From Lachancea mirantina (lineage: Eukaryota > Ascomycota > Saccharomycetes > Saccharomycetales > Saccharomycetaceae): 64,000 bases of DNA. The stretch lies in the NCBI GenBank assembly GCA_900074745.1, contig LT598462.1, positions 744,001 through 808,000 of the forward strand, written 5' to 3'. The notes beneath the pieces are model-generated. The model was not told the origin of the DNA, did not search any database, and saw nothing but the letters and a program-made list of their open reading frames with translations. Shown here one piece after another: positions 58,593-64,000 of this stretch; position 1 is the first letter of the stretch; each line of letters starts with the position of its first letter. The position numbers and the translations under genes are program-made.

Positions 58593-60713
58593 ATGTATCA
58601 GCTCAGCTCAAGCATTTACGGCCATGAACAGGACGTGAGGTCTGTGGTAGCATTGAGCAATGGCAGTTTTGCTAGTGCTTCAAGGGACGGTAAGGCCTTC
58701 CTTTGGAAGAAACAAGACAGAGATTGGATTAAATCTTTGATTTACGCCACGGACAAATTCATAAACAGCGCTGCTTTTGACGAAACCAAACAAGTCTTGT
58801 ACCTCGGCGGACAGGATATGCTTATAAATGGGTTTTCTGTCGACGACAGTACAACGTTAGAACCTGACTACGTACTAGTTGGACACAAGTCCAACGTTTG
58901 CAGTCTTTCTTGTTGGCAAAACTATGTTTTGAGTTCAAGCTGGGATAAAACGGGCAAAGTTTGGGAGAATGGAAAGGTTAAGTACGATTTGGTGGGCCAT
59001 GCCGCATCAGTGTGGGACATCAAAGCCGTGAACGAAGACACGTTTTTAACAGCTTCCGCTGATAGGACTATAAAGGTCTGGAAAGGCTCTAAAAGTGTGA
59101 AAACATTCTCTGGAATCCATAATGATGTGATTCGGCATGTGGCTGTTTACGGCGAGGGCGACAAATTTGCTAGTTGTTCCAACGATGGAACCATAAAGAT
59201 CATGGATTTGGATGGCAATGTTCAAAAGACGCTTATTGGCCATGAGAGCTTTGTCTACGCTGTGAAATACTTGGAAGATGGCCGTCTGGTGAGCTGCGGA
59301 GAAGATAGGACTGTTCGTGTATGGAGTACAGACGGGGAGGTTCAACAGGTGATAACACTTCCTGCCATCTCCATATGGGATCTTGATCTCTTCCCCAATG
59401 GGGATATTGTGGTGGGGTGCAGCGATAAATCAATAAGAATTTTCAGCCAAGAAACCTCAAGGTTAGCGTCGGAGCAGGACTTACAAGCATTTCAGCAAGA
59501 AGTCGAGAGTTCCGCTCATAGTGCACAGTCCATGGAATTTAACGAGTCGAGGCTTTCTCCCCCCGAAGTTTTAAAAAAGCCAGGCAATGAGGGCCAGATA
59601 GTCGTAGTGAAAAGTGAAGCAGGGATCCTTGAGGCGCACCGGTATACCCAAGAAGCATGGAGCAAAGTTGGAGATGTAGTATCATCCGCGGGAAGCGACA
59701 AAAAAGCCGAGTACAACGGCAAAAGATATGACTATGTGTTTGATGTTGATATTTCTGACAATATGCCACCCTTAAAGCTTCCCTTTAACCTCACCGATAA
59801 TCCTTACGTCACAGCGGACAAGTTTTTAGCTGACAACGAGCTTCCTTCATCCTACAAGGAAGAAGTAGTCAGATTTATCATAAAAAACACCGATGCTGTT
59901 ACATTTGAACCGGAGTCTGCACCTCCGACTCAATCGGCCCCTGTTGCATCGTTCGTAGGGAAAGTCGTTCCCACCAAGACATATTTGAGACTTAGCGCCT
60001 ATAATGTGGATGCAATTTTTAGCGGTATTGTCAAGTTGAATGCTTCCGAGAAAACCTTCAACGACGAGGAACTAGCCTCAACTGGGGCCGCACTTCATGA
60101 TTTGGAAGAAAATTACGAATTTCTCTTTACACAGGCTGAGGTCATTCGTTCCTCCTGGAAAACTAAAACTCCCTCTTACGACATTTTGCGGCTAATTGTT
60201 CACTTGCTGCCTACAGCTGACTGCATGAGTGACTTCATAGAAGAAGGGCTCGGCTCATCGGATCCAACCCTTGCAATGCTCACCATCCGTGCCCTTGCAA
60301 ATTGCTTCTCTAACCCCACATGGGGTGAAGAGCTCATGTCTAAGGAATCAGTATATTCCTCGGTCTTCAAAACAATTGACGATCAAAGTTTTGCAAATCC
60401 AAAGCTGCAAACAGCAACCGCCGTGGCGATAGCGACTCTTCTATTGAATTACAGTGTTTACATTGTTCAGCATAACCAATTGGACCTTGTACCAGAGATT
60501 TCTGATACCCTTAATACTAAATTTGGACCCTCAGCTTTCTGCCAACATTGCGAAGAGGCAGCTTACAGAATGGCCGTTGCGTATGGAAATTTGAGCACAG
60601 TCGAACCCGTCCTCAGGCAATTTACCCAATCGATATCTTGGCTCAAGAAGATACGTACGACTTATCAGGGCATTCCAAGATTCCAAGATATCTTGAGTGA
60701 TCTTTTCGCTTGA
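58593..60713 (+). CDS. DOA1: WD-repeat ubiquitin-binding Cdc48 cofactor
   Basis: Doa1/Ufd3 links ubiquitin to the Cdc48 segregase and keeps free ubiquitin levels up; it also acts in endosomal sorting. It has 706 residues (S. cerevisiae 715). The N-terminal WD40 propeller spans ~1-300 with repeated endings such as SASRDGKAFLWKKQD, SASADRTIKVWKG and SCGEDRTVRVWS. The PFU ubiquitin-binding domain is at ~340-440 (YDYVFDVDISDNMPPLKLPF), and the PUL domain, which binds the Cdc48 tail, covers ~460-706. The frame opens at a TTG; the ATG at 58593 (MYQLSSSIYGHEQDV) is used. It is followed by YRA2, as YKL213C-YKL214C. Confidence 0.95.
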   Translation: MYQLSSSIYGHEQDVRSVVALSNGSFASASRDGKAFLWKKQDRDWIKSLIYATDKFINSAAFDETKQVLYLGGQDMLINGFSVDDSTTLEPDYVLVGHKSNVCSLSCWQNYVLSSSWDKTGKVWENGKVKYDLVGHAASVWDIKAVNEDTFLTASADRTIKVWKGSKSVKTFSGIHNDVIRHVAVYGEGDKFASCSNDGTIKIMDLDGNVQKTLIGHESFVYAVKYLEDGRLVSCGEDRTVRVWSTDGEVQQVITLPAISIWDLDLFPNGDIVVGCSDKSIRIFSQETSRLASEQDLQAFQQEVESSAHSAQSMEFNESRLSPPEVLKKPGNEGQIVVVKSEAGILEAHRYTQEAWSKVGDVVSSAGSDKKAEYNGKRYDYVFDVDISDNMPPLKLPFNLTDNPYVTADKFLADNELPSSYKEEVVRFIIKNTDAVTFEPESAPPTQSAPVASFVGKVVPTKTYLRLSAYNVDAIFSGIVKLNASEKTFNDEELASTGAALHDLEENYEFLFTQAEVIRSSWKTKTPSYDILRLIVHLLPTADCMSDFIEEGLGSSDPTLAMLTIRALANCFSNPTWGEELMSKESVYSSVFKTIDDQSFANPKLQTATAVAIATLLLNYSVYIVQHNQLDLVPEISDTLNTKFGPSAFCQHCEEAAYRMAVAYGNLSTVEPVLRQFTQSISWLKKIRTTYQGIPRFQDILSDLFA

Positions 60714-60822
60714 AGAATCGGGTAACATCTCTTTCATGGGCTTAACTAAAAAATAAAAAGCCAAACCTTTGATAACTAAATAACGAGCTATAGAGTGAAG
60801 TGGAAGCATCGAAAGAGTAACC

Positions 60823-61520
60823 ATGTCGGTTGAAGAGTCATTAGATAGTATTATCAACAACGAAGTATGGAATTAATGTTTCTATGAGATACGAAAGAGT
60901 CAACAAACTAATACAAAGTACCAGAAACCATCCCAACATCATAAAGTTACAGTAAGTTCATAACCACCGACTTTAACGAAAGCGAAGCGCAAAAGATGAA
61001 TATTAACTGATTTGTTGAGAAATATCGTCGTCGCGATCTAAGAAATGGTCTTGCTGCGCGGATGGATACAAGAATTACACCAAGACGGGATTATGGCCCA
61101 CGTATCCAACGAGATGCTATCAGAAGACAGGAGGAGCCACCGCTGGTCACCAAAAAAAGACTACGAATTTCAAAAATACCTCTCCAAACTTCTGACTATC
61201 GCATCGAAGATCTCGTAAGGGAAATTTCGAGTCCAACGCTTGTCAATTTCTATGACAAGAAAGAAGAGAGAGTCGCCGTTTTGGAATTTGAGAATGAAGC
61301 GCAGCTGGAAAAAGTTCATGACGCAATCAATGGGAAAGTGGTGGACGAGGCAAAAGTCGTTACAGAGATCTTCGAAAGTCAAAAGAGACAACAGAGACGC
61401 AATCAAGGACGTGGTGAGCGTGGACCAAGGCGGTCACGTAATGCAGACAAGGAAGAGGCACCCTCTCAGCCAACCGCTGACCAGCTCGACGCAGAGCTTG
61501 ATGCCTATATGAAGGACTGA
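60823..61520 (+). CDS. YRA2: REF/ALY-type mRNA export adaptor Yra2 (two exons)
   Basis: RNA-binding adaptor that bridges mRNA and the Sub2/Mex67 export machinery. Exon 1 (60823-60864) encodes MSVEESLDSIINNE, an N-terminal UAP56/Sub2-binding motif like MDKAFDEIIGN of S. cerevisiae Yra2. Exon 2 (61020-61520) continues with KYRRRDLRNGLAAR, matching RYRRRDLRNELGPR of that protein, then a short RRM (RLRISKIPLQTSDYRIED...VAVLEFENEAQLEK), an Arg/Gly-rich stretch, and the C-terminal binding motif LDAELDAYMKD. Together they give 180 residues (S. cerevisiae 203). Both junctions are in phase 0. Starting at the internal ATG at 61062 would lose the N-terminal motif. Directly downstream of DOA1, as in S. 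cerevisiae. Confidence 0.87.
60865..61019 (+). other. YRA2 intron, 155 nt
   Basis: The donor is GTATGG at 60865. The probable branch site is TATTAAC at 61001-61007 (one change from TACTAAC). The acceptor GAG ends at 61019, 13 nt after the branch A. Stops in all routes make read-through unproductive: exon 1 frame ends at TAA (60874-60876), and exon 2 frame has TGA at 61008. Confidence 0.8.
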
Positions 61521-61643
61521 GGGCTTCATGTAACTATAACTAAGATTTTAAAACCACTTGTCTTCTTGTCAGCTTCATGACATCACGCGAATATTTTCAT
61601 CTTTTATATATATACAAAATGGCTCCTCAGCAAAGTACAAAAA

Positions 61644-62570
61644 TCAGTGACCTTTCCCGGCGATTTCGATGGCAGGAGCACATCCCAAGCTCTTTTTCAA
61701 AGAACCGTAGATACCGAATTGCAGAGAAGTCAAAGTACCGACCATGACCAAACGAGTAGGCAAACCAGCGAAAGAACCAGCGAAACCCAATTGCTTAGCC
61801 AACTGCGCCAAAAGACCGATTGTAGATTGACCTGGAGCCTTCTTGGTCTTGTTAACCTTAGACAATAAAGTGTCAGCAGGCTGGGAAACAATGGCAGCGG
61901 CCAAACCAGCGGTCAAACCAGACAACAAATTAAGACCGGTAGTAGTGGAGGCACTTAAGGATTCCTTAGGACCAGCCATGCCGAAGTAGACCTCAGCAGC
62001 ACGTTCATAAACCAAAAACTTAGCAATGTTGTAAGGAATTTGCTTGAAAAGAATAGGGGTGAAACCGTTGTAGAAAGAGCCAACACCTTCCTCCTTCAAG
62101 ATTCTGGAAAAACCTCCAACTAGGCCATTGGCGAATTCTGGTTGAGACACAAGTCTAATTCTGGTGGCTTCTAATGGGCACAAAGCGATGTCGGCGAAGA
62201 ACTCAGCAATTGCAGCAGAACCTATGTAAATGGAGTTTTTGTAGTTCACAGCTTGGTCGTAACCCAAAGTGTCAATGAAAAGCTTCTTAAAAACTTCGTA
62301 ACCACCGAACTTGAACGAACCTTGTAAGGAGTAACCCAACAAAGTTGGACCGAAACCAGTTAAAAGAGCGCCGGGACCTTCACCTGCGATAATCTGCTTG
62401 AAAGAAGCAATCATACCTCTGTTGTACACAGTTGGTTCTAATTGGATTCTGGTCTTGACGACATCGATAGGAACCATCGCAGAGTGCGTGGTACCGCAAC
62501 CGATCGCACCAGCCAACGCAAATTTGGCGTAGTCAGACATCGTGTATTGAGGGATTGGAGCAGCCGACAT
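61644..62570 (-). CDS. MIR1: Mitochondrial phosphate carrier
   Basis: Inner-membrane H+/phosphate symporter supplying matrix phosphate for ATP synthesis. It has 308 residues (S. cerevisiae 311) in three ~100-residue repeats of the mitochondrial carrier family. The signature PxD/ExxK/R is seen as [13 protein letters not shown] (repeat 1), [13 protein letters not shown] (repeat 2) and [11 protein letters not shown] (repeat 3). Conserved Mir1 blocks are [21 protein letters not shown] and [20 protein letters not shown]. Codon use is biased (TTG, AGA, GGT), suggesting high expression. It is the chromosome X neighbour of CDC11 in S. cerevisiae, here separated by the four chromosome XI-type genes. 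Confidence 0.97.
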   Translation of the reverse strand: MSAAPIPQYTMSDYAKFALAGAIGCGTTHSAMVPIDVVKTRIQLEPTVYNRGMIASFKQIIAGEGPGALLTGFGPTLLGYSLQGSFKFGGYEVFKKLFIDTLGYDQAVNYKNSIYIGSAAIAEFFADIALCPLEATRIRLVSQPEFANGLVGGFSRILKEEGVGSFYNGFTPILFKQIPYNIAKFLVYERAAEVYFGMAGPKESLSASTTTGLNLLSGLTAGLAAAIVSQPADTLLSKVNKTKKAPGQSTIGLLAQLAKQLGFAGSFAGLPTRLVMVGTLTSLQFGIYGSLKKSLGCAPAIEIAGKGH

Positions 62571-63003
62571 TTCTAACTATTTGAGAAAACCGCTTATCTG
62601 TCTTTCCTGAATAATTTTTTCGAAAGCGTTCCGATAAATAATATCCAAGCTTTATATACCTCTTGATTTTTTTCGAATTCAAAAGAAATGCAAAATCCGC
62701 ATCGTCAACCACTACAAACTTATGCACAAATGATGTAATATGATTGGGCATCAAGAAGAGAGTTGTGACAACGGTGAAAGTTTAAACTTCAAGAACTTGC
62801 GAGATTGGAAACCCCTTTAACGTTATCTTCAAATGAAGGCGGATTTTTGACTCATTCAATAATCGCACTTGGTTGCAAAGAGGCTAAGTGCGATAAGGTG
62901 AAACAGTATAAAGATGGAAAAATTCAGGAAGACATCGATGAAAGAACTAGTCTATGGGTTGGTTCACAGGTGGAATTATACCAGTTGAAATCATAAAGGC
63001 AAC
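62571..63003. other. Divergent promoter region MIR1/PaiB-like gene
   Basis: About 430 bp. A TATATAC element near 62650-62660 is placed for MIR1. An open frame 62805-62996 lacks an ATG start and is not supported. Confidence 0.5.
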
Positions 63004-63732
63004 ATGTACATCCCTTCTTCTTTTAATGTTGAAGATGAGTCCGAGCAGATCAAGCTTATCCGCGAAAATCCGCTTGGAATCATATTCAACTGCGGAAAGG
63101 GTTCCTCAGGCAACTCGAGCTTTTGGAATCCGCTTAAAGGAACGAGGGCATCGCCGTCATTTTCCGATTTGCATGCTACGCATGTGCCCTTTGTTTTTGA
63201 GGAGAATGAGAGTGGGAAGCATAAGATTAAGACACATTTGGCTGCGAAAAACCACCATGTAGAAATTTTGGAAGAAAGTCCACAATGTTTAGTAGTATTT
63301 CAGGGCCCACATTCATACATTTCACCCTCGTGGTACCCATTGAAAAAGAAAACTCATAAATTTGTCCCAACCTGGAATTATTCGGCCGTACATGTATATG
63401 GTACTGCTCACGTCGTTAAAAACAAAGAAGCTCTTTTGGAGTTCTTAGAGCAAGTGACAGATCAAGAAGAGGGCAAAAGACCCGAGGGAGAAGCCTACGA
63501 GGAGAAATGGAAGCTTTCTGACGCACCTGCGGCGTACATCGATGCTAAGCTCAAGAGCATTGTGCTTTTAGAAATCGAAATAGACCACATGGAGGGTAAT
63601 TTCAAGTACAGCCAGGGTGACCCCAAGCAAAACGTTGAAGGAATCATCGAAAACCTTGAAACAGAAGTTAGCGGCGAGAATGGAAGGAAGGTTGCCAGTT
63701 TGATCAGAGAGCACTATCCTCAACAACTCTGA
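63004..63732 (+). CDS. PaiB-like FMN-binding split-barrel protein
   Basis: It has 242 residues. It matches the pattern of the FMN-binding negative transcriptional regulator family (bacterial PaiB): the start MYIPSSFNVEDE, the HVPFVFEENE strand, then VVFQGPHSYISPSWY and VPTWNYSAVHVYGTAHVV, the family hallmark, and a C-terminal helical part (APAAYIDAKLKSIVLLEIEI). In bacteria these proteins bind FMN and the name derives from repression of sporulation genes; the yeast role is unknown and DNA binding should not be assumed. No signal or membrane segment. Relative to bacterial family members there are insertions (e.g. around residues 45-55). I know of no such gene next to MIR1 in S. cerevisiae. An origin by transfer from bacteria is possible but old, since fungal members exist. 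Confidence 0.82.
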   Translation: MYIPSSFNVEDESEQIKLIRENPLGIIFNCGKGSSGNSSFWNPLKGTRASPSFSDLHATHVPFVFEENESGKHKIKTHLAAKNHHVEILEESPQCLVVFQGPHSYISPSWYPLKKKTHKFVPTWNYSAVHVYGTAHVVKNKEALLEFLEQVTDQEEGKRPEGEAYEEKWKLSDAPAAYIDAKLKSIVLLEIEIDHMEGNFKYSQGDPKQNVEGIIENLETEVSGENGRKVASLIREHYPQQL

Positions 63733-64000
63733 AAATCTGTTATGTGACCTTCTGTCGCTTCAGCTGAACGCCAAAGAATGGGACGTTGTTTCACCCCGAG
63801 CGAATAGATGCTATTTCTTGGTGTGCCTATACACTCATAGCATGGTGAATAACTTTATATGCTGAAGAAAGTTCACCTTGGTGCGCTAATTATCTTTCAC
63901 GAATTCGGGGGAATTACAGTTTATGGGAGAGCAAGATGAATTTTGCTTTTGGCGGCTGCAAGCAATCTGCCATGTGTCAGCGGTCGAGACAGTTTATATC
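63733..64000. other. Right edge of window, no gene seen
   Basis: The 268 bp after the PaiB-like gene hold no recognisable coding sequence. Confidence 0.4.

Overview
The window is nuclear DNA of a budding yeast of the family Saccharomycetaceae that did not undergo the whole-genome duplication. Lachancea is the best guess for the genus, from gene order, moderate base composition and a hAT transposon relic, but species cannot be fixed from the sequence. Genes are compact and mostly intronless. Gene names below rest on protein similarity as I recall the Saccharomyces cerevisiae proteins and on conserved neighbours.

Gene order interleaves S. cerevisiae duplicate blocks. From 1 to 26 kb, genes of chromosome X (ILV3, ESS1, REC107/MER2, LSM8, MDE1, BNA1) alternate with genes of chromosome VII (PCT1, YCH1, ADE3, TDA10, MVB12, CIR1, SER2, TRX2). 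From 25 to 40 kb, TRX and a YGR210C-type GTPase bracket STU2 and PDC1 (chromosome XII), a PWI-like/RRM gene with no S. cerevisiae counterpart that I know, and a DIP5-type permease. From 40 to 62 kb, OPI3, MOG1, HOC1, CDC11 and MIR1 (chromosome X) alternate with STE6, UBA1, TRP3, SAC1, DOA1 and YRA2 (chromosome XI). A PaiB-like FMN-binding protein gene closes the window.

Two genes are split by introns. MER2/REC107 has a 96-nt intron with a weak donor, a perfect TACTAAC branch site and an exact Mer1 splicing enhancer. YRA2 has a 42-nt first exon at 60823-60864 that a plain ORF search misses; it restores the N-terminal helicase-binding motif.

Accessory sequence lies in three places. The 3.6 kb between an NRE1/IRC24-like reductase gene and ADE3 has no convincing gene but holds a perfect 39-bp palindrome and a second hairpin. 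The 5 kb between ADE3 and TDA10 carries an unrecognised family of small, cysteine-poor secreted proteins (two intact, one truncated). The segment next to tRNA-Ser(AGA) carries a hAT transposase relic interrupted by two stops and one frameshift.

Functionally the window is housekeeping: amino-acid synthesis (ILV3, SER2, TRP3), one-carbon metabolism (ADE3), methionine salvage (MDE1), NAD synthesis (BNA1), phosphatidylcholine synthesis by both routes (PCT1 and OPI3), fermentation (PDC1), ubiquitin (UBA1, DOA1, MVB12), cytoskeleton (CDC11, STU2), mating (STE6) and meiosis (MER2).
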